Origin: Candidatus Defluviilinea gracilis
GTDB lineage: Bacteria > Chloroflexota > Anaerolineae > Anaerolineales > Villigracilaceae
Direction of reading: 5' to 3'
Assembly: GCA_016716235.1 (NCBI GenBank)
Contig: JADJWS010000001.1
Coordinates: 434,001-498,000 of the forward strand
Length of the DNA stretch: 64,000 bases
Position 1 is the stretch's first letter, and every line of letters starts with the position of its first letter. The position numbers and the translations under genes are program-made. Below are positions 35,430 through 44,710 of the stretch, one piece after another. Under the pieces are notes generated by a model. It ran no database searches. It worked only from the letters and a program-made list of their open reading frames with translations, and was not told the DNA's origin.

Positions 35430-37043
35430 ATGTCTAACAACCTCCTGCTCGTCACCGCCGATGCAAGCTTTGCAAAGGCGCTTCACTTGGGGCTGGAGCG
35501 GGCAGGGCGTCGCCTTCACCTCGCCAAAACCAGAGGCGAAGCCGTTGTGCGGGCAGATGAGCACAATTGCGCGCTCGCCTTTCTAGACATTGCCCTGGGA
35601 GAGCGCGCCATCCACGAAACTGGAACAGCCCTACGGGCGCTCAAACCGACCATAAAACTGGTTCTGTTTTGTGACGAGGATACCCCGCCCACGCTCGATT
35701 CGCTCCGCCCATGGGCGCTCCTCCGCAAGCCCTACTACCTACCGGATGTGTTGACCATGATCAACGAAAAATCCACCCCCATCTCAAGCCCCGTTCAAAA
35801 TCGCCTTGTGCAAACAAGCGACCCCGCCCTGCCCTGGTTGCAGGATGTGACCAAAGCCGCGCAACACCTCACGCGCCTCACGCTTGAATCGGCCGCGCAA
35901 GCCGCGCTCATCACTCGCGGCAATGCGATGTGGGCTTACGCCGGCGGGCTCTCACAAGAAGCCGCGAACGAGATCGCCGTCACTGTCACCCGCCGCTGGG
36001 AGGGACAAAAAGGAAGCGACCTGTTGCGCTTCATCCGCCTTGAAGCCACCCGCGCTGAACACATGCTCTACGCCACGCGCCTCGCCGACGACGTTGTGCT
36101 TGCCCTCGTCTTCGACGCCGAAACGCCGTTCAGCACCATCCGCTCGCAGGCTGGCAAACTGGCCGATTCGCTGGCGCTTTCGGAGGCTGAGGTTGTGGAA
36201 ACGCCCCCCATGCCGAGCCAGCCCGCCACCGCGTTCGACGCGCCGACTCAATATCTGGATGAAGACGCGGAAGAGGAAATCCCCTCCATCGCGGATATTC
36301 TGTCAGACGTCCCCTCCCCAACCCCCGAACAAAAAGTGTACCCGGTCACAACCGACCTTCCGTTTGAAACCCGCCCGTCCACGCCCATCAAATCGAGGCG
36401 CTATAGCCGCGAAAGTTCTCCCGCCATGCATGTGGATGAGTTGCTCGGAACGAATCAAAATTTGGAAGAGACGGTGGAACATGCGACGCAAGATTTCAAC
36501 GCCACCACGCCATCGAAATCCGCGCCGCGCCCGCGCACCCCAATGAGACAACCCATGCCCGGCGAACTGGATGAGACCCGCCCGCACTCGATCACCGAGG
36601 TGGCAAGCCGGGTCATGCTCGAACCGCTCACGCCCGGTTTGTATAACCTGCCGTATGCCTGCCTGTTGTTGCCGCGGTTTAGCTCGCATTACCTGACCGG
36701 CGATATTTCGGACCGACTGTCGGAATGGTTGCCGCAAATTTGCATCGCGTTCGGCTGGCGTTTGGAATACCTCGCCGTGCGCCCGGAATATATGCAATGG
36801 GTGGTGAATGTGCCGCCTTCGAGTTCGCCCGGTTATCTCATGCGCATCATGCGCCAGCAGTTATCGGAAAAGGTATTCATCGAATTCCCGCGTTTGAAGA
36901 AGGAAAATCCCTCCGGCGATTTCTGGGCGCCCGGGTATCTCATCATGGGCGGCACGCAACCGCACCCGCCGCAATTGGTGAAGAATTACATCCGGGATAC
37001 CCGCACCCGCCAAGGCTATTCAGACCCGCCAAGGATTCGCTGA
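35430..37043 (+). CDS. Receiver / Roadblock / transposase-like fusion protein
   Basis: A 537-aa protein with three parts. Residues ~1-115 form a response-regulator receiver (phospho-acceptor candidate Asp53 in LAFLDIAL, Lys100 in LLRKPYY). Residues ~136-246 resemble a Roadblock/LC7 domain (QAALITRGNAMWAYAGGLSQEAANEIAV in part). A disordered Pro-rich linker covers ~250-400. Residues ~400-537 resemble a Y1/REP-type transposase (YNLPYACLLLPRF, GWRLEYLAVRPEYMQWVV, FWAPGYLIMGG, VKNYIRDTR). The HUH histidine motif reads YMQ instead of HxH, while the Tyr helix is kept. It is therefore probably not a transposase but a regulatory protein with an exapted fold. A TACACT lies 9 nt before the ATG. Confidence 0.7.
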   Translation: MSNNLLLVTADASFAKALHLGLERAGRRLHLAKTRGEAVVRADEHNCALAFLDIALGERAIHETGTALRALKPTIKLVLFCDEDTPPTLDSLRPWALLRKPYYLPDVLTMINEKSTPISSPVQNRLVQTSDPALPWLQDVTKAAQHLTRLTLESAAQAALITRGNAMWAYAGGLSQEAANEIAVTVTRRWEGQKGSDLLRFIRLEATRAEHMLYATRLADDVVLALVFDAETPFSTIRSQAGKLADSLALSEAEVVETPPMPSQPATAFDAPTQYLDEDAEEEIPSIADILSDVPSPTPEQKVYPVTTDLPFETRPSTPIKSRRYSRESSPAMHVDELLGTNQNLEETVEHATQDFNATTPSKSAPRPRTPMRQPMPGELDETRPHSITEVASRVMLEPLTPGLYNLPYACLLLPRFSSHYLTGDISDRLSEWLPQICIAFGWRLEYLAVRPEYMQWVVNVPPSSSPGYLMRIMRQQLSEKVFIEFPRLKKENPSGDFWAPGYLIMGGTQPHPPQLVKNYIRDTRTRQGYSDPPRIR

Positions 37044-37436
37044 TCGCCACGAATCTACCCACAAGATTATTGGAAATTGTGTTCTAAAAATGCCAAGCGC
37101 AGAGTATAATCACTTTGCGTTTTATTTTTTATTGCCTCGTTTTTTTTTCGTGAAAATCGTGTCATCCCTTCGGGATTTGGGTGTTGTTTATCTTGGTTCT
37201 AGAATCCTTCCATCCCTTCGGGATTATCCTTTTGGCAAAAGAACCCTGGAAAGCTTATAGATTCTCAACGCGAATACTACGAATTGACATATCGCGCGAA
37301 TAAACCAATTTGAAAAAAACATGAAACAATATCAAGCCAAACGGTGCCAAGTCTCCAATCTCTAGTCTCCAATTCTCCAATTCTCCTCATCAACTAATTT
37401 CAGGGCGGGAAGACCCCGCCCCTACGAGAACCTAAA
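37044..37436. other. Intergenic region before polA
   Basis: No gene. It contains ATCCCTTCGGGAT twice (37164-37176 and 37212-37224), a pyrimidine-rich repeat (37349-37392: AAGTCTCCAATCTC, TAGTCTCCAATTCTCC) and a hairpin GGGCGGGAAGACCCCGCCC (~37403-37421) just before polA. A TTGACA at 37284 has no clear -10. Confidence 0.55.
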
Positions 37437-40253
37437 ATGCCCCCCACCCTCTACCTCATTGACGGACACGCCCTCGCCTATCGAATGTACTTCGCGTTGA
37501 CGGCCGTCGGCGGGAGTCAACGCTGGCAAACGTCGAAGGGCGAGCCCACCGCAGGGATCTACGGATTCGCGCGCGAGTTACTTCGTATCATCGAGCAGGA
37601 ACAGCCCGAATATCTCGCCGTCGCGTTCGATGTGGGCAAAACGTTCCGCGATGAAATTTTCCCCGAATATAAAGGCACGCGCGACAAAATGCCCGATGAC
37701 CTGCGTCCGCAGATCAAGCGCATCCGCGAGATGGTGGATGCGTTCAACATTCCACGCCTCGAACTCGAAGGCTACGAAGCGGACGATGTGCTTGGCTCGG
37801 TTGCGCGTATCGCCGCCGAACAGGGACTCGGCGTGAAGATCGTCACCGGTGACCGCGACCTTCTGCAACTCGTCAATAAACGCACGGCAGTCTATCTCGC
37901 GGGCGATGACAAAACGTTCATCAAAGATGAAGATGTTGCTCAAAAACTCGGCGTGCCGCCCAACCAAGTGGTGGACTACAAAGCGCTCGTCGGCGACAAA
38001 TCGGATAATATCCCCGGCGTGGCAGGTGTGGGCGAAAAGACCGCGATTGCCCTGCTCGAAAAATACAAAACGCTCGACGGCATCTACAAGAACATTGACA
38101 AGGTCGAGCCGCGCTGGAAAACCAAACTCGAAGCGAACAAAGAGAATGCCTACCTCAGTTATACGCTCGCGCAGATCAAAACCGATTTGGATATCAAACT
38201 CGATCTCGAACACGCGAAGGCGCGCGACTTGAACGTCCCTGCGATTCAAGCCTTTTTCACCGAACTTGAATTCCGCACGTTGTTGAAGACGCTCGAAAAA
38301 GTGACGGGGCAATCAACATCATCCGCTTCGTCTGCGAGTGGGACAAACACCCACTCTCCGCTCAGCGCGAATGCAAGTGGACAGATGTCCATGTTTGCGA
38401 ATGAGCCGCAGGTGGTTGTCTCTCCCAAAGTGGAATCGAATGTCACCGTCCTCATCGTGGACACCGAGAAGAAGCTGGATGATCTCGTCAAAGCGCTGAA
38501 CAAGGCAAAGGTCATTTCGTTCGACACTGAAACCACCTCCACCGAAGAGATGCGCGCGGACATCGTCGGCATTTCGCTGGCTATTCAAGCGGGCGAAGGA
38601 TATTACATTCCCATCGGTCACAACGCGGGGACAAATCTTCCGCTGAAGAAAGTTGTCGCCGCGCTTAAAGCGCCGATGACGAATCCGAAAATCGGCAAAG
38701 TGGCGCACAACGCGAAATACGATTACATCGTGCTAGCGCAACACGGACTCACCGTCTCGCCGCTCACCTTCGACACGATGCTCGCCGAATTCATCGTTGA
38801 CCCTTCGTCGCGCAGTCTCGGCTTGAAGAATCTCGCCTTTGTGAAACTCGGCGAAGAGATGACTCACATCGAAGCGTTGATCGGCAAAGGCAAGAAGCAG
38901 ATCAGCATGGCGGATGTGGCAATCGAGTCCGTTGCGCCGTACGCAGTGGCGGATGCCGAAACGACATTGCGATTGATGCCGCTTGAAGAAAATGAACTGA
39001 AACGAGTGGACGGCGAAAAATTGCTCGCAGAAATTGACATGCCGCTCACGCCTGTGCTTGCAGATATGGAAATGACCGGCATCTCGCTCGATCTTCCATT
39101 TTTTGCAGAGATGGATAAAGAGTTGACGAAACGACTCTCGCAGATCGAAAAGAAAGTATTCGATTCTGTCGGCAAGCCGTTCAACATCAACTCCACGCAA
39201 CAACTTTCGGATGTGTTGTTCAAAACGCTCAGGCTCGAACCACCCGATAAAAACAACAAAACCGCCAGCGGACATTACTCCACGGCGGCGGGCGTGCTCG
39301 AAGAATTGAGCGGCAAACATCCCGTTGTGGATTGGGTTCTCGAACAACGCGAACTTTCGAAGATCAAATCAACATACGTGGACGCGTTGCCTGTCGCAAT
39401 TAATCCAAAGACGAATCGAGTCCACACTTCGTACAGTCAGATTGGCGCGGTGACGGGACGACTCTCCTCGAACAACCCGAATTTGCAGAACATCCCGATT
39501 CGCACCGAGACGGGACGCCGGGTCCGCAATGGATTCATCGCGGACAAAGGAAATTGGTTAATCTCTGTAGATTACTCGCAGATCGAGTTGCGCATCGTGG
39601 CGCACATGGCACAGGATGAAGGGATGCTCGCCGCCTTCCGCGCCGACGAGGACATCCACGCCACCACCGCCGCGGCAATTTACAACGTCGCGCTCGACGC
39701 GGTGACCAAAGACATGCGCCGTCACGCGAAAGCGATCAACTTCGGTCTGATCTACGGCATGTCTGCGTTCGGGTTGATGCGCGGCACCGACCTCACGCTG
39801 GCAGAGGCGGAGAATTTCGTCAAAGCCTATTTCACAAAATTCCCCGGCGTGAAAAAATATCTGGACGGCATCCGCAAGCAAGCCGCGCAACAGGGATACG
39901 TCGAAACGCTTCTCGGGCGGCGGCGATATTTCCCCGCGCTGCAAGGCAGGACCAACCCGCAGTTGAAAGCGCGCGAAGAACGCGAAGCCATCAACGCGCC
40001 GATCCAAGGGACAGCGGCAGACATCATGAAGATCGCCATGTTGAAAATCCCGCCCGCGTTGAAAAAAGCAAAGTTGAGCGGCAAGATGCTCTTGCAAGTG
40101 CACGATGAACTCGTGCTGGAATGTCCGAAGGATGAATTGGAAAAAACGGCGAAGGTCGTGAAAGAGACGATGGCAGACGCGTATCCGCTGGACATCCCTC
40201 TCTCCACTGAGGCGCGGTATGGAGCGAATTGGGGTGAGATGAAGACGATCTAA
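37437..40253 (+). CDS. polA: DNA polymerase I
   Basis: A 938-aa family A polymerase with all three activities. The 5'-nuclease domain (~1-290) has LIDGHALAYR, EADDVLGS, TGDRDLLQL and GDKSDNIPGV. The 3'-5' exonuclease (~330-520) keeps motif I FDTET, HNAKYD and motif III YAVADAETT, so it should proofread. The polymerase domain has motif A VDYSQIELRI, motif B RRHAKAINFGLIYG and motif C LQVHDELVLE. It is longer than usual only in the linker at ~295-330 (SSASSASGTN). It acts in Okazaki fragment processing and repair. Confidence 0.95.
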   Translation: MPPTLYLIDGHALAYRMYFALTAVGGSQRWQTSKGEPTAGIYGFARELLRIIEQEQPEYLAVAFDVGKTFRDEIFPEYKGTRDKMPDDLRPQIKRIREMVDAFNIPRLELEGYEADDVLGSVARIAAEQGLGVKIVTGDRDLLQLVNKRTAVYLAGDDKTFIKDEDVAQKLGVPPNQVVDYKALVGDKSDNIPGVAGVGEKTAIALLEKYKTLDGIYKNIDKVEPRWKTKLEANKENAYLSYTLAQIKTDLDIKLDLEHAKARDLNVPAIQAFFTELEFRTLLKTLEKVTGQSTSSASSASGTNTHSPLSANASGQMSMFANEPQVVVSPKVESNVTVLIVDTEKKLDDLVKALNKAKVISFDTETTSTEEMRADIVGISLAIQAGEGYYIPIGHNAGTNLPLKKVVAALKAPMTNPKIGKVAHNAKYDYIVLAQHGLTVSPLTFDTMLAEFIVDPSSRSLGLKNLAFVKLGEEMTHIEALIGKGKKQISMADVAIESVAPYAVADAETTLRLMPLEENELKRVDGEKLLAEIDMPLTPVLADMEMTGISLDLPFFAEMDKELTKRLSQIEKKVFDSVGKPFNINSTQQLSDVLFKTLRLEPPDKNNKTASGHYSTAAGVLEELSGKHPVVDWVLEQRELSKIKSTYVDALPVAINPKTNRVHTSYSQIGAVTGRLSSNNPNLQNIPIRTETGRRVRNGFIADKGNWLISVDYSQIELRIVAHMAQDEGMLAAFRADEDIHATTAAAIYNVALDAVTKDMRRHAKAINFGLIYGMSAFGLMRGTDLTLAEAENFVKAYFTKFPGVKKYLDGIRKQAAQQGYVETLLGRRRYFPALQGRTNPQLKAREEREAINAPIQGTAADIMKIAMLKIPPALKKAKLSGKMLLQVHDELVLECPKDELEKTAKVVKETMADAYPLDIPLSTEARYGANWGEMKTI

Positions 40254-40278
40254 ATCGGTGATAGGCAGAAGCAAAATA

Positions 40279-40318
40279 AAAACGGTCCCCGGCGCAATGT
40301 CCGCGAGACCGTTTTTGT
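40279..40318. terminator. polA terminator
   Basis: The arms AAAACGGTC / GACCGTTTT with a T run. It is symmetric enough to serve the convergent HEPN gene too. Confidence 0.75.
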
Positions 40319-40336
40319 ATCTTCAACGAGATGGGG

Positions 40337-40740
40337 TCAAGCCTTCAAAAGTTTTTTCACAATCGCGTCCACGAATTCCTCTGCTGAATGCAACACTTCA
40401 ATCGCTTGTTCTTCTGTAATCACTTTGGACTTCTGGTAATCCCCGGCTTGCCGCATGTCAAACGCATGATGGAGAAGCCTGCTCATTTCCCTTGGGAAAA
40501 TTCCTGCCGCACGAACAACTCATCGAATTTAGCCAGCACCCCCGCATGTTTGTTCGGCTCGACATCCTCGGTCACCAACAACGCCAGCGCGGCGTAAAAG
40601 ACCGAATAATAGGCGCGGTTCACAATGCTCACAGCGCTTCCGCCGTTTTCTTTCAAGACTTGCGCATCCCGCAGCATCTCACGCGCCAAATCGAGCCGAT
40701 AATGGATCAAGTCTCTCTTGTACGACTTCTCCTTCGTCAT
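40337..40740 (-). pseudogene. HEPN-domain toxin gene with a frameshift
   Basis: The frame from 40740 encodes a HEPN start (LDLAREMLRDAQVLKENG, NRAYYSVFYAALALLV) and stops at 40483. The next frame continues the fold (IFPREMSRLLHHAFDMRQAGDYQ ... EEFVDAIVKKLL) to 40337. One base appears to be missing near 40505. HEPN proteins of HEPN/MNT pairs are RNase-like toxins. Here the C-terminal half would be lost. Its ATG overlaps the MNT stop (ATGA). A sequencing error remains possible. Confidence 0.7.
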
Positions 40741-41066
40741 ACCGCGATCCCCTCGGTCTTGATGGCGCGATAAAAGGGCAGGAAGCCGAAACGCTTCATC
40801 TGTTCTCTCGTGTCGGGGATAATCGAAATGACGCGCCCAGCGTCAAACCCGACCTCCCAGCCGATCCGCGAAGCCAGACGCGTCGTCCGCGCGTCGATCA
40901 TCGGCAGGATCACCAGCAGGTCAAAATCCGACTCCTTCGTCGCGTCGCCGCGCGCCTGAGAGCCAAACAGGATCACCTGAATAGGTTGACCAAGTTCAGT
41001 AGTCAGCCTTTTCCGGACTTCGCGCGCAAGCGCAAGCGCTCTTACTCGTGGGCGTAACTTTGCCAT
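40737..41066 (-). CDS. MNT-type nucleotidyltransferase antitoxin
   Basis: About 109 aa from MAKLRPRVRAL. The nucleotidyltransferase signature GSQARGDATKESDFDLLV has the GS-x10-DxD pattern with both metal-binding Asp. In HEPN/MNT toxin-antitoxin pairs this enzyme neutralises HEPN, in several cases by adding nucleotides to it. A longer in-frame start (41108) exists, but a TATAAT at 41078-41073 lies inside it, 6 nt before the chosen ATG. It is translationally coupled to the HEPN gene. Confidence 0.82.
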   Translation of the reverse strand: MAKLRPRVRALALAREVRKRLTTELGQPIQVILFGSQARGDATKESDFDLLVILPMIDARTTRLASRIGWEVGFDAGRVISIIPDTREQMKRFGFLPFYRAIKTEGIAV

Positions 41067-41072
41067 GTTCAG

Positions 41073-41078
41073 ATTATA
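41073..41078 (-). promoter_or_regulatory. -10 box for leaderless MNT-HEPN mRNA
   Basis: A perfect TATAAT ending 6 nt before the MNT ATG, so transcription would start at or next to the start codon. Confidence 0.5.
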
Positions 41079-41193
41079 ACCCGTCTCATAACTCAAGAAC
41101 GGCGTCATTTATTCGCAAATGCCGCTACGACGACGCCTACAACAGAGAAAATAACAATCCATTTGTAAGGGGAAAGATACAGAATCCCTACGG

Positions 41194-41199
41194 TATAAT
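41194..41199 (+). promoter_or_regulatory. -10 box for leaderless TPR-gene mRNA
   Basis: A perfect TATAAT with 6 nt (TGGCGC) to the ATG at 41206. No ribosome binding site is seen. Confidence 0.55.
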
Positions 41200-41205
41200 T
41201 GGCGC

Positions 41206-43521
41206 ATGCCCGGAAACGAAGACATCTTCCAAAAAGCGATGAACGATGGACATTCCGCCGCGTGGGATCAGGAGTGGATGAAAGCCGCGTCGGCGTACCG
41301 CAAAGCCCTGCAAGAAATCCCCAACCAGCCCAAGGCGTTGAATAGCCTCGGCCTGGCGTTGTTCCAACTCGGCGAGTTCGATGAAGCTATGCAGGTCTAC
41401 AAACGCGTGGCGCAGATCTCAGCGCAAGACCCCGTGCCCATGGAAAAACTGGCGCAACTTTTGGAACGCACCGGGCATTTAAAAGAAGCCATCGAGGCAT
41501 CCACCCGCGCCGCCGAACTCTTCCTCAACCAGCGCGATGTGGACAAAGCCATGGAAAACTGGGTGCGGGTCACATCCCTCGACCCTGAAAATATCCTTGC
41601 CCATTCCCGCCTGGCATTGGCGCACGAAAAACTCGGCCACAAACCCCAGGCGGTAACGGAATATGTGGCGGTTGCCAGTCTCGTCCAACGCACCGGCAAC
41701 GTGGAAAAAACCAACGAACTGGTCAACAAAGCCCTGCAAATCCTGCCCGACAGCGCCGAGGCAAAACAGGCGCAAGCGCTTCTTCGCTCGGGACAACTGC
41801 TCCCCAAACCCCTGCGCCCCAAAGGCGGGACGGGTCCCATCGCCATGGCGCAAGTTAAACAGTTGGATAAGCGCAAGACCGAATCCGATTCCGAACTCGA
41901 CCCTGTGGCTGAAGCGCGCCAAAAGTCGCTCACCCGCCTGGCAGAAATTCTCTTCGAATACACCACCGACGATTCCAACACAGTGCAGGCAAAACGCGGC
42001 TTGCAGGCGCTCATGCGCGGCACCGGTCAACTTTCGATGCAATCCTCCGAGCAGACTAAAGTGGTCTTGCACCTCGGCGCCGCCATCGACATGCAATCCA
42101 AAGGCAACGACGCCCAAGCCGCCGAAGAGTTGGAACACGCCCTCGAAGCCGGGTTCAACCACCCCGCGCTCTACTTCAATTTGGGGTTGCTCCGCTCGAA
42201 GATCGACCGGAACGAATCTGCCCTGCGGAATTTGCAAAACGCCGTCAAGCATGCCGAGTTCGGTCTCGGGGCGCGGTTGTTGATGGGGCAGATCAACCAG
42301 AAAATGGGGCGCTTCGGTCCCGCCTCCGTCGAATACCTTGAAGCGTTGAAGATCGCCGACGGGCAGGTGGCGCCAGCCGAACAGGCGGATGAGATCCGTC
42401 AGATGTACGAGCCGCTCATCGAAGCGCAGACATCCGTCAAAGAAGAAGGGGTCCTGAATCGCTTGTGCGACAATATCAACGATATGTTGATGCGCAAGAA
42501 CTGGCGCGATCATCTGCGCAAGGCGCGCGAGGAACTGCAACGGACAAACGAGAGCGATATGCCCCTGCCGCTGGCAGACATGCTCATGCAGGCGCAATCG
42601 AGCGCTGTGCTCGAAGTGATCAACCATGTCCATCAACTGGCGCGGGCTGGTCAGTTGCGCACCGCCATGGAGGAGGCATACGGCGCGCTTGCACACGCGC
42701 CCACCTACCTGCCGCTTCACATCCTGATGGGCGATCTGCTCGTGCGCCAGGAACATACACCGGAAGCGATCGCAAAATATATGACTGTGGCGCAGGCATA
42801 TAGCGCGCGCGGCGAAACGGCGCAATCTGCCAAGATGTTACAGCGCGTGGTGCAACTCGCCCCAATGGATATGGCGGCGCGCTCGCGATTGATCGATCAA
42901 CTCATTTCGCGCGGGCAGGTAGATGAGGCCATCCGCGAGTACATCGAACTCGCCGACATTTACTACCGCCTCGCCGAACTCGATATGGCTCGCAAAACGT
43001 TCACCACCGCGTTGCGCGTCGTCCAACAGCACAACGTCGACCGCGCATGGAACATCCACATCCTGCAACGCATGGCAGACATCGACATGCAGAGATTAGA
43101 CTGGAAACAAGCCATCCGCGTTTACGAACAGATCCGCACACTGCGCCCCGACGATGAGGCTGTTCGCAAAAGCCTGATCGATCTCAGCTTCAAATTGGGT
43201 CAACCCGCGCAGGCAAACGCCGAGATTGAAAGTTATCTGTCCTATCTGCAATCGAGCAACCGCGACGCGCAGGCCATTCCCTTCCTTGAAGATGTGCTCA
43301 ACGAACGCCCCAGCGATATGTTGGTGAAACGCGCGCTAGCGCAAGCCTATCAACAAGCGGGGCGGGTGGAGGATGCGGTGGCGCAACTCGACACCGTCGC
43401 CGATTCGTTGTTGAGCGTCGGCAAGAAAGAGGAAGCCATGATGATCGTGAATCAGATACTCCTGCTCAACCCGCCGAATTCGGAGCAATATCGTCAACTC
43501 TTGAGTCAGATCCAGCAGTGA
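41206..43521 (+). CDS. TPR-repeat protein
   Basis: A 771-aa soluble protein built almost wholly of tetratricopeptide repeats (PKALNSLGLALFQLGEFDEAM, ILAHSRLALAHEKLGHKPQAV in part, PALYFNLGLLRSKIDRNESAL in part). The repeats run from ~20 to ~190 and from ~280 to the end. No enzymatic domain is seen. It is probably a scaffold for protein complexes. The start is supported by the TATAAT just upstream. It is divergent from the MNT-HEPN pair. Confidence 0.85.
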   Translation: MPGNEDIFQKAMNDGHSAAWDQEWMKAASAYRKALQEIPNQPKALNSLGLALFQLGEFDEAMQVYKRVAQISAQDPVPMEKLAQLLERTGHLKEAIEASTRAAELFLNQRDVDKAMENWVRVTSLDPENILAHSRLALAHEKLGHKPQAVTEYVAVASLVQRTGNVEKTNELVNKALQILPDSAEAKQAQALLRSGQLLPKPLRPKGGTGPIAMAQVKQLDKRKTESDSELDPVAEARQKSLTRLAEILFEYTTDDSNTVQAKRGLQALMRGTGQLSMQSSEQTKVVLHLGAAIDMQSKGNDAQAAEELEHALEAGFNHPALYFNLGLLRSKIDRNESALRNLQNAVKHAEFGLGARLLMGQINQKMGRFGPASVEYLEALKIADGQVAPAEQADEIRQMYEPLIEAQTSVKEEGVLNRLCDNINDMLMRKNWRDHLRKAREELQRTNESDMPLPLADMLMQAQSSAVLEVINHVHQLARAGQLRTAMEEAYGALAHAPTYLPLHILMGDLLVRQEHTPEAIAKYMTVAQAYSARGETAQSAKMLQRVVQLAPMDMAARSRLIDQLISRGQVDEAIREYIELADIYYRLAELDMARKTFTTALRVVQQHNVDRAWNIHILQRMADIDMQRLDWKQAIRVYEQIRTLRPDDEAVRKSLIDLSFKLGQPAQANAEIESYLSYLQSSNRDAQAIPFLEDVLNERPSDMLVKRALAQAYQQAGRVEDAVAQLDTVADSLLSVGKKEEAMMIVNQILLLNPPNSEQYRQLLSQIQQ

Positions 43522-43525
43522 GCCA

Positions 43526-43556
43526 ATCCCGCCCGCGCATGAGGCGGGATTTTTTT
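43526..43556 (+). terminator. TPR-gene terminator
   Basis: The arms ATCCCGCC / GGCGGGAT followed by seven T. Confidence 0.85.
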
Positions 43557-43674
43557 CGCCTCATCCCCAATGTCAATTTGACTCTGCTCATCAGCCTCTC
43601 ACACGCTGATGCTATAATCGCCCATCGTAAGGCGCGCCTCGCTTTACAATACTCTCATTTCTGGAGGGGCAAGA

Positions 43675-44709
43675 ATGCCTCACACCCAAAACCGCGCCGT
43701 CATGAAGTGGCTGACCTACTTTGCCTCCATTGTGGCGTTTCTCATCGTCTTCGGCGGATTCGTCCGCCTCACCCGTTCCGGTCTTTCCATCGTCGAATGG
43801 AATCCCATTAGCGGGACCGTTCCGCCTATCGGCGAGCAAGCCTGGCAGGAGGAATTCGCCAAGTATCAGCAAACGCCCGAATACATCAAGATCAACACCG
43901 GGATGACGCTCGAAGAATATCAATATATTTTCTACATCGAGTGGATTCACCGCTTCATCGCGCGCTTTGCCGGTCTGGTCTACGCCTTCCCTGTTTTTTA
44001 CTTCCTGTTCAAGAAAGCCATCCCCTGGAAGGAATTCGGCATCTACTTTCTCATGGGCATGTTGTTCATCTCGCAAGCCTTCGCAGGCTGGATCATGGTC
44101 GCCAGCGGACTCGTCGACCGTCCCGAAGTCAGTCACTTCAACCTGACGATCCACCTCCTGCTGGCATTGACTCTGTTCGGTCTCGCGGTGTGGACGATCC
44201 TCGGGCACAAATACGGCTTTCACCCAGCGGGCAAGCAAGCGCGCTGGTCTGCCTCCTCGAAGTTCGCCCTGCTGTATTTCATCCTGCTGGTTTTGCAGAT
44301 CACCTACGGCGGCATGACGGCGGGTCTCAAAGCCGGTCATGTTTCCAGCACGTGGCCCCTCATGTTCGGCAAACTCATCCCGCCCAACCTGTTCAACTCG
44401 TTCATCAACATATTCGAAATGCCGCAGACCATCGTCTTCATCCATCGCTGGTTCGCCTTCGCCGTGTTGATCGCCGCGTTCTTCATGTACAACAGCGCGC
44501 GCAAGCAGAATTATCAAGACAAGATCAAAAAAGGACTCTTCCATCTTGCGGGCGCGGTCGTTTTGCAGATCACGCTCGGCGTGCTCACGATCCTGTCGTT
44601 CGTGAACATCGTCATTGCCCTGCTCCATCAAGCCACCGCCATTGGGCTGTTCGCTCTCGGCGTCTATTTCATCCACCGCCTCCGCGCGTTGGACGCAAAG
44701 GAAATCTAA
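43675..44709 (+). CDS. ctaA: Heme A synthase (Cox15/CtaA)
   Basis: A 344-aa, eight-helix membrane protein that oxidises heme O to heme A. Seen: FLIVFGGFVRLTRSGLSIVEWNPI at the N-terminus (in part), EWIHRFIARFAGL with a heme His, HFNLTIHLLLAL, GLKAGHVSSTWPLM and the second-half IHRWFAFAVL and LLHQATAIGLF. The pattern is of the proteobacterial/mitochondrial Cox15-like type. CtaB, which makes heme O, is not in the window. The TGGAGG ribosome binding site is strong. It fits the nearby heme-copper enzyme, which would then use an A-type heme. Confidence 0.92.
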   Translation: MPHTQNRAVMKWLTYFASIVAFLIVFGGFVRLTRSGLSIVEWNPISGTVPPIGEQAWQEEFAKYQQTPEYIKINTGMTLEEYQYIFYIEWIHRFIARFAGLVYAFPVFYFLFKKAIPWKEFGIYFLMGMLFISQAFAGWIMVASGLVDRPEVSHFNLTIHLLLALTLFGLAVWTILGHKYGFHPAGKQARWSASSKFALLYFILLVLQITYGGMTAGLKAGHVSSTWPLMFGKLIPPNLFNSFINIFEMPQTIVFIHRWFAFAVLIAAFFMYNSARKQNYQDKIKKGLFHLAGAVVLQITLGVLTILSFVNIVIALLHQATAIGLFALGVYFIHRLRALDAKEI

Positions 44710-44710
44710 C

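Noticed and set aside
37164..37224. Two ATCCCTTCGGGAT units as a possible CRISPR-like or operator pair
   Set aside because: Only two units with uneven spacing and no spacer structure. More likely a dispersed palindrome.
41479..42825. 448-codon minus-strand frame
   Set aside because: Antisense of the TPR gene, whose repeats are unmistakable on the plus strand.
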